A DNA stretch of 64,000 nucleotides from an uncultured Eubacteriales bacterium (GTDB taxonomy: Bacteria > Bacillota > Clostridia > Oscillospirales > Acutalibacteraceae). Below the pieces are notes generated by a model. It was not told where the DNA came from and made no database searches. It saw only the letters and a list, made by a program, of their open reading frames with translations. Shown here one piece after another: positions 35,173 to 44,289 of this stretch. A program made the translations under genes and the position numbers. Each line of letters starts with the position of its first letter. Positions within the stretch are counted from its first letter, which is position 1. The DNA is taken from the NCBI GenBank assembly GCA_934394855.1, contig CAKRRH010000003.1, positions 1 to 64,000 of the forward strand, given 5' to 3'.

Positions 35173-35199
35173 AAAAGCACCCAAAAGGGTGCTTTTTTT
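35173..35199. terminator. Bidirectional terminator
   Basis: AGCACCC-AAAA-GGGTGCT stem flanked by A-run and T-run, between converging acetyltransferase genes. Confidence 0.85.
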
Positions 35200-35207
35200 A
35201 ATATAAA

Positions 35208-35645
35208 TTATACCTTATCGTTTACCATCTGCATATATGGCAGTTCCTTGTAGCCCATTCTGCGATAAAGCCTCTTTGCTCTTTCGTTATCAGGCTCAAC
35301 CTCAAGTCGAAAACGGGCAACATCTCCTTTTTCCTCCAAAAATTTGAAGAACTGCGAGCCAAGTCCGTGACCTCTGAACCGTTCATATATGAAAATTTCT
35401 TCAAGCCAAATAATTTTGCCGCCAACCTCAGGAGAAAACGACTTGCTGAGCAATGCATAACCTGCGGGGTCAGAATCCTGCTCCAAAATGTAGCATTCAA
35501 GATATTCGTCGCTTCTCATGAGCTCGTTGTAGGTGTTGATATGAAACTGAATCGGAACCGGATGCAAAACCGCATCCGAGTCATAGAACTCCGACACCAT
35601 TGAAAGATAGATTCCCCTATCGTTTTCGTTTAATTTTCTAATCAT
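35208..35645 (-). CDS. GNAT N-acetyltransferase
   Basis: 145 residues. The acetyl-CoA binding loop is FIYERFRGHGLGSQFFKFLEE (Q/RxxGxG/A type), followed by EVEPDNERAKRLYRRMGY, a standard GNAT C-terminal half. The substrate is not evident. It lies 12 bp downstream of the Ca2+-ATPase gene and is probably co-transcribed. Confidence 0.85.
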   Translation of the reverse strand: MIRKLNENDRGIYLSMVSEFYDSDAVLHPVPIQFHINTYNELMRSDEYLECYILEQDSDPAGYALLSKSFSPEVGGKIIWLEEIFIYERFRGHGLGSQFFKFLEEKGDVARFRLEVEPDNERAKRLYRRMGYKELPYMQMVNDKV

Positions 35646-35657
35646 TTTTCCAAATCC

Positions 35658-38282
35658 TTATTTTTTATATTTATTGATTAAATATTTCACCAATTTTACA
35701 ATCTCACAAATTACAAGCGGTGAGATCGCCAAAGCACCGATTTCAAAATATTCGGTAGTATTGAGAGCCGCAAGACCGAAAATCGTACGCAAAAACGGCA
35801 CGAACTGAACAAGTGCAACAAGAGCGAATGAAGTAAGCGTTGCGACCCACATCATCGGATTTTTGAACCAACCCGCAACAAAGAGCGAATGTTCCGAGCG
35901 GCAGTTCATTGCATGGACAAGCTGTGAGAGCGAGAGCACCGCAAATGCCATTGACTGAGCATAGACCACCTGTCCGCCGCTTTCTTTAAGTCCCAGGAAA
36001 TATGCAATAAGCGTGATTGCGCCGAACATTATACCCTGCCATAAAACATTGATTCCGAGTCCTCTTGCAAAAATCGACTCATCCTTTTGTCTCGGCTGCA
36101 TTTTCATAATGTCATGCTCCACAGGTTCAACGCCGAGCGCCAAAGCCGGGAACGAATCGGTCACAAGATTGAGCCAAAGAAGCAAAATCGGCGTTAGCGG
36201 CGCTTCTCTGAAGAATATCAATCCGAAAAATACGGTTATAATTTCGCCGAGATTGCAGGATAGCAGGAAATGAACCGCTTTGCGGATATTTTCAAAAATG
36301 CCCCTGCCCTGTTTTACTGCTGTGACGATTGTCGCAAAATTATCATCGGTCAGCGTCATTGCCGCCGCCCCCTTTGCGACATCTGTACCCGTAATGCCCA
36401 TTGCACAGCCGATGTCGGCAGCTTTGAGCGCCGGTGCGTCATTTACTCCGTCGCCTGTCATTGCAACGACTTGACCTTTTTTCTGCCATGCTTTGACGAT
36501 TCGGATTTTGTTTTCTGGAGAAACACGGGCATAAACGCAAATATGTTCAAGCTTTTCGTCAAGCTCGTCATCATCCATTTCATCAAGCTCAACGCCTGTC
36601 AGCGCAATGTCGTCGTCTTTCATAATTCCGAGATTTTTCGCAATCGCCGCCGCTGTTACAACATGGTCGCCTGTTATCATGATCGTGCGAATTCCTGCCG
36701 AATAACATTCTTTGATTGCCTCTCGTGCTTCGGGTCTCGGCGGGTCGATAAGTCCGATCAGACCGACAAATGTGAGCCCGTTTTCAAGCTCTTCGCTTGT
36801 CGGATTTGACGGCGCAACATCAAGCGGCTTGATTGCAAGACCGAGCACACGAAGCGCATCCTTTGCCATTTCGAGATTCGCCTTTTCAACCGCCTCTTTA
36901 TCAATGCTGTCGCATCTGTCCAAAATTATGTCGATTCCGCCCTTGACGATCGCAAACGGATTGCCGTCGATCATGCAAACGGTAGTCATCAATTTTCTGT
37001 CCGAATCAAACGGAATTTCCGCCATTCTCGGATATGACATATCAAGCGTTTTCTTATCTACTTTAAGCACGTCGATTGCCGCTTTGACGATCGCCGTTTC
37101 GGTCGGGTCGCCGATATATATTGTTTCACCGTTTCGATTTTCCACATTGCCGTCACAGCAAAGCGCCGCAAGCCGCAGCATTGCCGCAACATCATCTGTT
37201 GCAAGCGTTGCGTCAAAATCATACATTTTGCCGTTTGTATATGCACGAACCAAGGTCATTCGGTTTTGGGTAAGCGTTCCTGTTTTATCCGAACAAATGA
37301 CCGACGCACTGCCCAAGGTTTCAACCGCAGGCAATCGGCGAATGATTGCATTTTGCTTAACCATTTTCTGAACGCCCATTGCAAGAACGATCGTAACAAT
37401 TGCAGGAAGACCCTCCGGGATTGCCGCAACCGCAAGTGAAATTGCGGTCATGAACATCTCGATCCAGCCGAGTCCGACGATTTTTCCGAAAATGAAGATG
37501 ATCGCACAGATGATCAGCGCAATTATGCCGAGAGATTTGCCGAGCTTTGCAAGTTTAATTTGAAGCGGTGTGATTGCGCTTTCGGTTTCTTTGAGCATTG
37601 TAGCAATTTTGCCCATTTCGGTATATGCGCCTGTTTCTGACACGATCGCCTTGCCGTGACCGTATGAAATCGAACAGCCCGAAAAAATCATGTTTTGTCT
37701 GTCGCCGATCGGCGCAATATCATCGCAAATTACACCGGCTTCCTTTTCAGCCGGAACAGATTCGCCCGTGAGCATTGATTCGTCGACTCTGAGCGAATAT
37801 GCTTCAGTCAGTCTTGCGTCCGCAGGAACATAATCTCCCGCTTCAAACACAATTACATCACCCGGAACAAGCTCGGTCGCGTCAATCGTATGCTGAACGC
37901 CGTCACGAATTACCTTAGCCGACGGCGCCGCCATTCCCTTTAGCGCCTCAAGCGCATTTTCCGCTCTTGTTTCCTGAATTACCCCGAGCAATGCATTAAA
38001 AATTACGATTGCTACAATTATGATCGGGTCGATCCAATCGTTACTGCCTTCAATGACCGTGACAATACATGAAACGACCGCCGCAATTATCAAAATGATT
38101 ACCATTGCGTCCTTCATTTGCGCCAAAAATCTCGCAAAGAAGCTCTTTTTCTTTTTATCCGCAACAATGTTCGGACCATATTTCGCAAGCTTTTCGGCAA
38201 CCTGATCGCTTGTCAGACCTCGCTCTGCGCTTGTACCCATTTTATTCTCTATATCACTGACGGAAGAAGAATGCCAAATCAT
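35658..38282 (-). CDS. Calcium-transporting P-type ATPase (P2A/SERCA-like)
   Basis: 874 residues from ATG 38282; the in-frame GTG at 38303 overlaps the AAAGGA ribosome site. Cation-ATPase N domain, actuator LTGESVPAEKEA (~183), transmembrane PEGLPA (~303), phosphorylation site CSDKTGTLTQN (Asp ~332), nucleotide-binding FDSDRKLM and KGGIDIIL, hinge TGDGVNDAPALKAADIG (~610), and LLWLNLVTDSFPALALG in M6, which carries the Ca2+-site Asn and Asp of SERCA-like pumps. It exports Ca2+ from the cytoplasm. Confidence 0.93.
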   Translation of the reverse strand: MIWHSSSVSDIENKMGTSAERGLTSDQVAEKLAKYGPNIVADKKKKSFFARFLAQMKDAMVIILIIAAVVSCIVTVIEGSNDWIDPIIIVAIVIFNALLGVIQETRAENALEALKGMAAPSAKVIRDGVQHTIDATELVPGDVIVFEAGDYVPADARLTEAYSLRVDESMLTGESVPAEKEAGVICDDIAPIGDRQNMIFSGCSISYGHGKAIVSETGAYTEMGKIATMLKETESAITPLQIKLAKLGKSLGIIALIICAIIFIFGKIVGLGWIEMFMTAISLAVAAIPEGLPAIVTIVLAMGVQKMVKQNAIIRRLPAVETLGSASVICSDKTGTLTQNRMTLVRAYTNGKMYDFDATLATDDVAAMLRLAALCCDGNVENRNGETIYIGDPTETAIVKAAIDVLKVDKKTLDMSYPRMAEIPFDSDRKLMTTVCMIDGNPFAIVKGGIDIILDRCDSIDKEAVEKANLEMAKDALRVLGLAIKPLDVAPSNPTSEELENGLTFVGLIGLIDPPRPEAREAIKECYSAGIRTIMITGDHVVTAAAIAKNLGIMKDDDIALTGVELDEMDDDELDEKLEHICVYARVSPENKIRIVKAWQKKGQVVAMTGDGVNDAPALKAADIGCAMGITGTDVAKGAAAMTLTDDNFATIVTAVKQGRGIFENIRKAVHFLLSCNLGEIITVFFGLIFFREAPLTPILLLWLNLVTDSFPALALGVEPVEHDIMKMQPRQKDESIFARGLGINVLWQGIMFGAITLIAYFLGLKESGGQVVYAQSMAFAVLSLSQLVHAMNCRSEHSLFVAGWFKNPMMWVATLTSFALVALVQFVPFLRTIFGLAALNTTEYFEIGALAISPLVICEIVKLVKYLINKYKK

Positions 38283-38321
38283 AATTGATCTTTCCTTTAT
38301 CACATAAAAAATATTGCTTTT

Positions 38322-38350
38322 ATTTTACCATATTAAACCGATATTTTCAA
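38322..38350 (-). promoter_or_regulatory. Promoter of the Ca2+-ATPase operon
   Basis: Minus-strand TTGAAA (38345-38350), 17 bp, TAAAAT (38322-38327), preceded by TGG (extended -10). Confidence 0.6.
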
Positions 38351-38487
38351 TAGATTTTTGTCAAATCAAGTACCCTTTTGATGCAAAATCATTGTTGATT
38401 TTTTAACATATATAATATATAATAAAAATGTATGCAAACACCATATTATTAAGTAAAACAATCATTTATCATAAAGGAGAGTTTAAC

Positions 38488-40203
38488 ATGAAATATTCAG
38501 ATCAGTTAAAACTTTGGCTTGAAAACGCAACAGCAGACAAAGACCTGATTGACGAGCTTGAAAGCGTCAAGGACAACGAAGCGGAAATATCCGACCGCTT
38601 TTACCGTGATCTTGAATTCGGCACGGGCGGACTTCGCGGCGTAATCGGCGCAGGAACTAACAGAATGAATGTATATACCGTCGGCAAAGCAACTCAAGGC
38701 ATTGCGGATTATATCAACGCAACATTTGAAAACGGCTCGATTGCAATCGCATATGACAGCCGAATCAAATCTGATGTATTCGCTCGTTATGCCGCAGGAA
38801 TTTATGCCGCAAACGGAATCAAAGTATATATCTACAAAGAGCTTATGCCGACCCCGATGCTTTCATATGCCGTTCGTCATCTTCATTGCAGTGCGGGTGT
38901 TGTCGTAACAGCAAGCCACAACCCGTCAAAATATAACGGCTACAAGGTTTACGGTCCGGACGGCTGTCAGCTGACTTTGGAAGCAAGCGAAACAGTTCTC
39001 GGCATTATTGAAACCATCGACATTTTCAGCGGAGTTAAAACATCTGATTTTGACGAAGGACTCAAAAGCGGCATGATCGAATATATCGGCGATGAGTGCA
39101 TTGACAGCTATCTCGAAACCGTTAAGACATATTCAATCAACAAAGATGTTCTCAAGGGCTCTGATTTCTCGGTTGTATATACTCCCCTTCACGGCGCAGG
39201 CAACAAGCCGGTAAGAAGAATTCTTGACATGGTTGACATCAAAAATGTCACAGTTGTAAAATCTCAGGAATTGCCCGACGGCAACTTCCCGACAGCTCCC
39301 TATCCGAATCCTGAAATCCGTCAGGCATTTGAAGAAGCACTCAAGGTCGCAAACGAGGTTCATCCCGACATTCTGCTTGCAACCGACCCTGATTCGGACC
39401 GTGTCGGAATTGCGGTTAATCAAAACGGCGAATATGTATTGATGAGCGGCAACGAAGTCGGCTGCTTGCTCCTTGACTACATTTTGACCGAACGCAAGGC
39501 TCACGGAACATTGCCCGATCGCCCTGTCGCAGTTAAAACGATCGTAACATCAGATCTTGCAACGGGAATTGCAAAAGCAAAGGGTTGTGAAATCAGAAAT
39601 GTGCTCACCGGATTCAAATTCATCGGCGAACAGATCGGACTTCTCGAAAAAGACGGCGAAGAAGACAGATATGTATTCGGATTTGAGGAAAGCTACGGTT
39701 ATTTGGCAGGCGGCTATGTTCGTGACAAGGACGCAGTAATCTCGTCAATGCTCATCTGTGAAATGGCGGCATTTTATAAATCAAAGGGCATCACATTGCT
39801 TGATAAAATGAACGAGCTTTACAAGACCTACGGCTACTATCATCATAAGCAGTTGAGCTTTGCATATGAGGGTCAGTCGGGAATGGAAACAATGAACTCG
39901 ATCATGACATCGCTCAGAAACGAGCCTCCGAAATCAATCGGCGGATATGATGTAATATCGGTTCAGGACTACCTCAAATCAACCTCAACCGATGTTAAAT
40001 TGGGAAAGACAACAGAAATTACATTACCAAAATCAAATGTAATCGGATTTACGCTTTTAGACGGCAATTCGGCAATCGTTCGTCCGTCAGGCACAGAGCC
40101 TAAAATCAAGATTTATTTAACGGCAGTCGGCAAGGATAATGACGAAACACTCGAAATTACCGAAAAGCTTGAAAAAGACATGACTGCTCTTACAAATAAA
40201 TAA
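38488..40203 (+). CDS. Phosphoglucomutase / phosphomannomutase
   Basis: 571 residues from ATG 38488, with AAAGGAG eight bases upstream. Alpha-D-phosphohexomutase of the PgcA type: FGTGGLRGVIGAGTNRMN near the N terminus, catalytic serine in VVVTASHNPSKYNGYKVYG (~145), metal loop TDPDSDRVGIA (~310), sugar loop GFEESYGYLAGGYVRDKD (~405) and phosphate loop RPSGTEPKIKIYL (~540). It interconverts glucose-1-P and glucose-6-P for wall and storage polymers. Confidence 0.93.
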   Translation: MKYSDQLKLWLENATADKDLIDELESVKDNEAEISDRFYRDLEFGTGGLRGVIGAGTNRMNVYTVGKATQGIADYINATFENGSIAIAYDSRIKSDVFARYAAGIYAANGIKVYIYKELMPTPMLSYAVRHLHCSAGVVVTASHNPSKYNGYKVYGPDGCQLTLEASETVLGIIETIDIFSGVKTSDFDEGLKSGMIEYIGDECIDSYLETVKTYSINKDVLKGSDFSVVYTPLHGAGNKPVRRILDMVDIKNVTVVKSQELPDGNFPTAPYPNPEIRQAFEEALKVANEVHPDILLATDPDSDRVGIAVNQNGEYVLMSGNEVGCLLLDYILTERKAHGTLPDRPVAVKTIVTSDLATGIAKAKGCEIRNVLTGFKFIGEQIGLLEKDGEEDRYVFGFEESYGYLAGGYVRDKDAVISSMLICEMAAFYKSKGITLLDKMNELYKTYGYYHHKQLSFAYEGQSGMETMNSIMTSLRNEPPKSIGGYDVISVQDYLKSTSTDVKLGKTTEITLPKSNVIGFTLLDGNSAIVRPSGTEPKIKIYLTAVGKDNDETLEITEKLEKDMTALTNK

Positions 40204-40236
40204 AAAATATCGCTCAAAAGGAAAGGAATTATAACA

Positions 40237-41391
40237 ATGAATTCTAAAAACATCGCAAAATCAATCTCGGCAATCGTTGTCGCATTGCTTCTTGTATGCA
40301 CAATGTCGCTGTCGGCTTTTGCACAGGCAGATTACACAGATAATGTTAAATCAGCACTCGGATATATCAAAACCGACCTCAAATCATCATTTGATTTACC
40401 GGACGATGATTATAACAAATCGACTCCGAACATCTTCACAGCGTTCACCGTTTACGGCATGAATATGCAAAACGATGCCGATTATTCATTCCTCATTCCG
40501 TCGGGTCTTGATGAAACAACCGTTGACGGATTGATGAAAAACATTCTCCTCGGCGTTTTGTCGGGCAAGACTGATGCAGAGCTTAACGCATATGGCGAAA
40601 AGCTAGCAAAATTGCAGTCGGCTGACGGCGGATTCGTTAATACTTCTAACACAGAAACCGTAACCTCAACCGCTTGGGCAGTTTTGGCACTTGAAAACAC
40701 AGCCGCAAAATATGACAGCGAAAAGGCTGCGGCATATTTCAAGGCAAATCTTTTGAGCGACGGCGGATTCAACGATTATGGCGCAGAGTCAAATGTTGAC
40801 ATCACCGCAATGGCAGTTTTGGCGCTTAACAAAATGGACGGTGACAATGCAAAAGCAATTTTGGACTCGGCTGTTAAGTTTTTAAAGAACACAAAAAATG
40901 CAGATTCGTTCTATGTTGGCAAAGGCGAATATGACAGCGCAAACTCATGCTCGCAGGCATATGCGATCATGGCGCTTGATGTTGCAACCGACGATGATCT
41001 TACCGACGCAATCAACGCGCTCATCTCGCTCCAGGACGAAAAGGGCGGATTCTGGTATGACGCCGGTTCAAAAGCAGGTCAGGGCTGGTTCACAGCTCCC
41101 GACTACATGAGCACATATGAATCAATGATGGCGCTAACAGCTGTTCAAAACGGCAATAAATGGGCTGAAAAAGCGGCAGTTGATGATCCGACAACAAAAT
41201 TAGATGAAACAACCGCTATCACAACCACTAAGACAAACAACGATAACGAGGCAACCACAACAACAGCTAATGCTGATGATGTAGCAACAGGTCGACAGCC
41301 GTTCAACCCGATCTTCATCGTAATTCTCGTAGTTGCGGTAATCGCAGTTGTTTTAGCCCTCATTCCTGTATTTAAAAAGAAGAAAAAATAA
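40237..41391 (+). CDS. Secreted, membrane-anchored alpha/alpha-toroid (prenyltransferase-like) protein
   Basis: 384 residues. Signal peptide 1-30 (ISAIVVALLLVCTMSLSAFAQA). Residues ~35-310 contain repeated helical units with LQSADGGFVNT, LSDGGFNDYG and LQDEKGGFWYD, the DGGF-type turns of squalene-cyclase/prenyltransferase and cobalamin-binding (intrinsic factor-like) toroids. A Thr/Asn-rich linker (~315-345) leads to one transmembrane helix (IFIVILVVAVIAVVLALIPVF) and a KKKKK tail. No catalytic DxDD motif is seen, so binding rather than cyclase activity is more likely. It is probably displayed on the outer membrane face. Single gene, own terminator. Confidence 0.75.
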   Translation: MNSKNIAKSISAIVVALLLVCTMSLSAFAQADYTDNVKSALGYIKTDLKSSFDLPDDDYNKSTPNIFTAFTVYGMNMQNDADYSFLIPSGLDETTVDGLMKNILLGVLSGKTDAELNAYGEKLAKLQSADGGFVNTSNTETVTSTAWAVLALENTAAKYDSEKAAAYFKANLLSDGGFNDYGAESNVDITAMAVLALNKMDGDNAKAILDSAVKFLKNTKNADSFYVGKGEYDSANSCSQAYAIMALDVATDDDLTDAINALISLQDEKGGFWYDAGSKAGQGWFTAPDYMSTYESMMALTAVQNGNKWAEKAAVDDPTTKLDETTAITTTKTNNDNEATTTTANADDVATGRQPFNPIFIVILVVAVIAVVLALIPVFKKKKK

Positions 41392-41410
41392 TTTAAAATA
41401 AAAAAGTATA

Positions 41411-41445
41411 AAAGCTCTCAAATTTGATTTGAGAGCTTTTTTCAT
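41411..41445 (+). terminator. Terminator after toroid gene
   Basis: 13-bp perfect stem AAAGCTCTCAAAT / ATTTGAGAGCTTT with a three-base loop and TTTTT. Confidence 0.85.
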
Positions 41446-41474
41446 GCTGTTTAGCATAATAATTATTATATCAG

Positions 41475-42005
41475 TCAGTTTTCAAGCTGCAAGCCTAAAA
41501 ATAATGCTGCCGCATTACACAGCTTCATGTCTGATTCGTCTGATTTTTTGTTGCCTTCGAGCATTATGACAGCGCCGGAAACATCACCCGACGAGATGAT
41601 CGTTGACACCACCTCTGCCTTATGCTCAAGTCCCTCAACCGGATAAATCGGCGAACTCGTTGTTGCGGCAACGTTCTGTCTGCGCTCCATGATTTCCTCA
41701 CATTGCGCCGAAATTCTGCGTTCAAGCACTTCTTTTTTGCTGATGCCTGCGCACGCAATGCAATGGTCACGGTCAAAAATGATAACAGGCAGTCCAGATT
41801 GTCTGTTCAGCGCGTCGGCAAGCTGTGACGAAACTGCGCCAATCTCCCCGATCGGCGAATATTTTTTAAAAATGACCTCCCCATTGTTATCTGTATATAT
41901 TTCGAGCGGGTCGCCCTCTTTAATACGCAGTGTTCGGCGGATTTCTTTCGGAATTACGATTCGTCCGAGATCGTCAATTCTTCTTACAATTCCTGTTGCT
42001 TTCAT
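41475..42005 (-). CDS. spoVT: Stage V sporulation protein T
   Basis: 176 residues. The AbrB swapped-hairpin DNA-binding domain is MKATGIVRRIDDLGRIVIPKEIRRTLRI with GDPLEIYTD (1-50), followed by a GAF-like domain (~60-176) with DHCIACAGISKKE. This two-domain length and sequence are specific to SpoVT, which acts in the forespore and implies that the organism can make endospores. AAGGAG precedes ATG. Confidence 0.92.
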   Translation of the reverse strand: MKATGIVRRIDDLGRIVIPKEIRRTLRIKEGDPLEIYTDNNGEVIFKKYSPIGEIGAVSSQLADALNRQSGLPVIIFDRDHCIACAGISKKEVLERRISAQCEEIMERRQNVAATTSSPIYPVEGLEHKAEVVSTIISSGDVSGAVIMLEGNKKSDESDMKLCNAAALFLGLQLEN

Positions 42006-42156
42006 TATATGAGCTCCTTTTTTATTTTTAATGTTTGTAATAGTTTCCGCTGTTTGAAGCTCAAATATTCTAATTTTTAATTTTTTTGACAGAAAGCCGC
42101 GCTATTTTGTTTATGCTTATAAGACTGACGCAACTATTATGCTTCAAATAAAAATT

Positions 42157-42191
42157 ATGCACCCCAAAAGTGTCTAACTTTTGGGGTGCAT
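42157..42191 (-). terminator. Terminator of the GntR/ABC operon
   Basis: 14-bp perfect inverted repeat ATGCACCCCAAAAG / CTTTTGGGGTGCAT with a seven-base loop; on the minus strand it is followed by AATTTTTATTT. Confidence 0.75.
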
Positions 42192-42227
42192 ATCAAAACC
42201 TCATGCTTTTTATTATTTTAAAAATAT

Positions 42228-43064
42228 TTAAGCCAAATTCAGCTTTTTGTTTATCAGCCAATAGGTCAATATATAATATACCACCGACAGCACGATTGAA
42301 ATTCCGATTCCGATCAGCGCTGTAATAAGCAGCCACCAACCCGAAGTTGCGACCGAATCATACATCGAACCCGAAACCGCCATTGCCGAGAATGTTAATG
42401 TTGACATGATGATCGACTGAACGGTTGAAATTGCAATATAAATTCCGACACTGCAAATAACCTTGTGTTTTGAAGCAATTACCGAACCGATCGTGAACGA
42501 AAGATAGATCAACAAAATCGAAGATATGCACATAACAAATGCGTCGCCGATCCATGCACTCAAATTCACCGCAACATTGATTCCGAATTCCGTGAGCAAA
42601 TCCTCAAACAAACACTTGATTTGGAAAATCAGCTCGTCAACACTGCTCGATGCTATTACAGATGTTGAAATAAATGCGAATATGCAGCCTGCTTCAATAA
42701 TCGACGAATAAATCGAATAAATTATGCCTGTTAAAACCTTTGAAAACAGAAGCGTTCCCCTTTTCACAGGAAGTGTAAAGGTAAGATAACCTTCATCGGT
42801 GAAAAAAGACGAATAGAAACGCTGAACAAGCACGATCAAAGTGCATATTGCAAATGCCGCAAGCGCAAAAGCAGATGCCATCACAACCATCGACGCCATT
42901 TCCGTCGAAACAATTGTAAACACATTGTCGCTGTTATAATCAATCTGCGCCAAATAGCCGATTGCACCGCAACCGATAGCTGTTGTGAGCAACGCAATCA
43001 GAGAAATCGGGAAAATATATTTTCCGACGGCCTTCAGATCATATTTAAGTACCTTGCCTAACAT
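42228..43064 (-). CDS. ABC transporter permease (ABC-2 type)
   Basis: 278 residues with about six hydrophobic helices. The N-terminal LGKVLKYDLKAVGKYIFPISLIALL and the GYLTFTLPVKRGTLLFSKVLTGIIY loop are typical of permeases in GntR-linked ABC-2 systems. Its ATG overlaps the end of the ATPase gene by 7 bp (ATGTTAG). Substrate unknown. Confidence 0.82.
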   Translation of the reverse strand: MLGKVLKYDLKAVGKYIFPISLIALLTTAIGCGAIGYLAQIDYNSDNVFTIVSTEMASMVVMASAFALAAFAICTLIVLVQRFYSSFFTDEGYLTFTLPVKRGTLLFSKVLTGIIYSIYSSIIEAGCIFAFISTSVIASSSVDELIFQIKCLFEDLLTEFGINVAVNLSAWIGDAFVMCISSILLIYLSFTIGSVIASKHKVICSVGIYIAISTVQSIIMSTLTFSAMAVSGSMYDSVATSGWWLLITALIGIGISIVLSVVYYILTYWLINKKLNLA

Positions 43065-43774
43065 CTGAACACCTCCCTGAAAAGCTGGTCAACGCTGACG
43101 CCTCTAGTCGCCCTGACATTGTCAACGGTATCCTGCATGAACACCTGACCGCCGCTGATGAACAAAAATTCATCAAGCACATTTTCAATGTCCGAAATCA
43201 AGTGAGTAGAAATGAGCACTGTTGCAGACGGATCATAATTTGAAATGATCGTGTTGAGAATATAATCTCTTGCAGCAGGGTCAACACCGCCGATCGGCTC
43301 ATCAAGCAGATAGAGCGAAGCTCTGCGGCTCATTACCAAAACCAGCTGGACCTTTTCTTTTGTGCCCTTAGAAAGAGTTTTCATTTGTTTTGATGTATCA
43401 ATTTGAAGCGAGTTTAACATATTTTCGGCTCTGACTCTGTCAAAGTCCTTGTAAAAATCTTCAAAGAAATCGACAAGCCGGCTTACTTTCATGCTGTTGC
43501 TGAAATAGGGACGCTCGGGCAAATATGATACGATTGCGTTCGTCTCAAACGAAGGAGCTTTTCCGTCAATCAAAAGAGCACCCGAATCAACGGTCAAAAG
43601 TCCTGCAATCATCTTAATAAGCGTCGTTTTTCCGCTTCCGTTAGGACCGAGCAAACCGACAATTTTTCCCTTTGGCAAGGAAAAATTAATGTTGTTGAGC
43701 GCACGAAAGGAACCGTAATTTTTGCACAAATTACGACATTCCAGCGCAGGCAGCAAATTAGCATTCTGCTCCAT
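43058..43774 (-). CDS. ABC transporter ATP-binding protein
   Basis: 238 residues. Walker A GPNGSGKTT (~41), Q-loop region VSYLPERPYF, a signature TLSKGTKEKVQ (~134), Walker B ASLYLLDEPIGGVDP (~153) and switch region LISTHLI. Same subfamily as the ATPase at 11725-12639. It drives the permease encoded after it. Confidence 0.92.
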   Translation of the reverse strand: MEQNANLLPALECRNLCKNYGSFRALNNINFSLPKGKIVGLLGPNGSGKTTLIKMIAGLLTVDSGALLIDGKAPSFETNAIVSYLPERPYFSNSMKVSRLVDFFEDFYKDFDRVRAENMLNSLQIDTSKQMKTLSKGTKEKVQLVLVMSRRASLYLLDEPIGGVDPAARDYILNTIISNYDPSATVLISTHLISDIENVLDEFLFISGGQVFMQDTVDNVRATRGVSVDQLFREVFRC

Positions 43775-43827
43775 TATAAAGGTTCAATCCTTTCTAAATA
43801 AAGTAGGACATATCAATAAACCTTAGT

Positions 43828-44190
43828 TTAGTTTTCACCGAAATGAATTACCATGTCGGCAGCCTTAATTCGGTCAAGCCCGAATTTTTCGCATCTCTGC
43901 AAATATCGGCTAACCTCGTCTTTGAGCATATCTTTGCGAACCTGTTCGATAAGCTCAGCATCATCAGTGACAAATCTGCCTGCGGTTGTTCTTGCATAAA
44001 CCACGCCTGTTCTCTCCAAATCCACAAGCGCTTTTTGCATTGTGTTGGGGTTCACACCTGCATCTGCGGCAAATTCACGAACGCTCGGCAATCTGTCGTT
44101 CGGCTTGTAAACGCCGGTAACAACATCCGTCAGTATTCTGTTGACTATTTGGTTGTAAATCGGTCTTTCGTCATCAAAATGCCAACTCAT
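43828..44190 (-). CDS. GntR-family regulator, YtrA subfamily
   Basis: 120 residues from ATG 44190 with AGGAGG upstream; the longer frame upstream lies within the promoter. Winged helix with PIYNQIVNRILTDVVTGVY, PSVREFAADAGVNPNTMQKALVDLERTG and GRFVTDD, plus a short C-terminal helix, as in YtrA. It heads the ABC operon and probably represses it through the palindrome in its promoter. Confidence 0.9.
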   Translation of the reverse strand: MSWHFDDERPIYNQIVNRILTDVVTGVYKPNDRLPSVREFAADAGVNPNTMQKALVDLERTGVVYARTTAGRFVTDDAELIEQVRKDMLKDEVSRYLQRCEKFGLDRIKAADMVIHFGEN

Positions 44191-44230
44191 GAGTAGTTTC
44201 CTCCTAAATATTTCTGATATGCCTAACATC

Positions 44231-44259
44231 ATAATACAACAGTGTGTTATAAATGTCAA
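44231..44259 (-). promoter_or_regulatory. Promoter with palindromic GntR operator
   Basis: Minus-strand TTGACA (44254-44259), 17 bp, TATTAT (44231-44236). The spacer and -10 are covered by the palindrome ATA-AC-ACA-C-TGT-TG-TAT (44234-44250). A dimeric repressor here would block polymerase directly. Confidence 0.72.
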
Positions 44260-44289
44260 GCAAATTATATTATTTTCACAATATAATTT

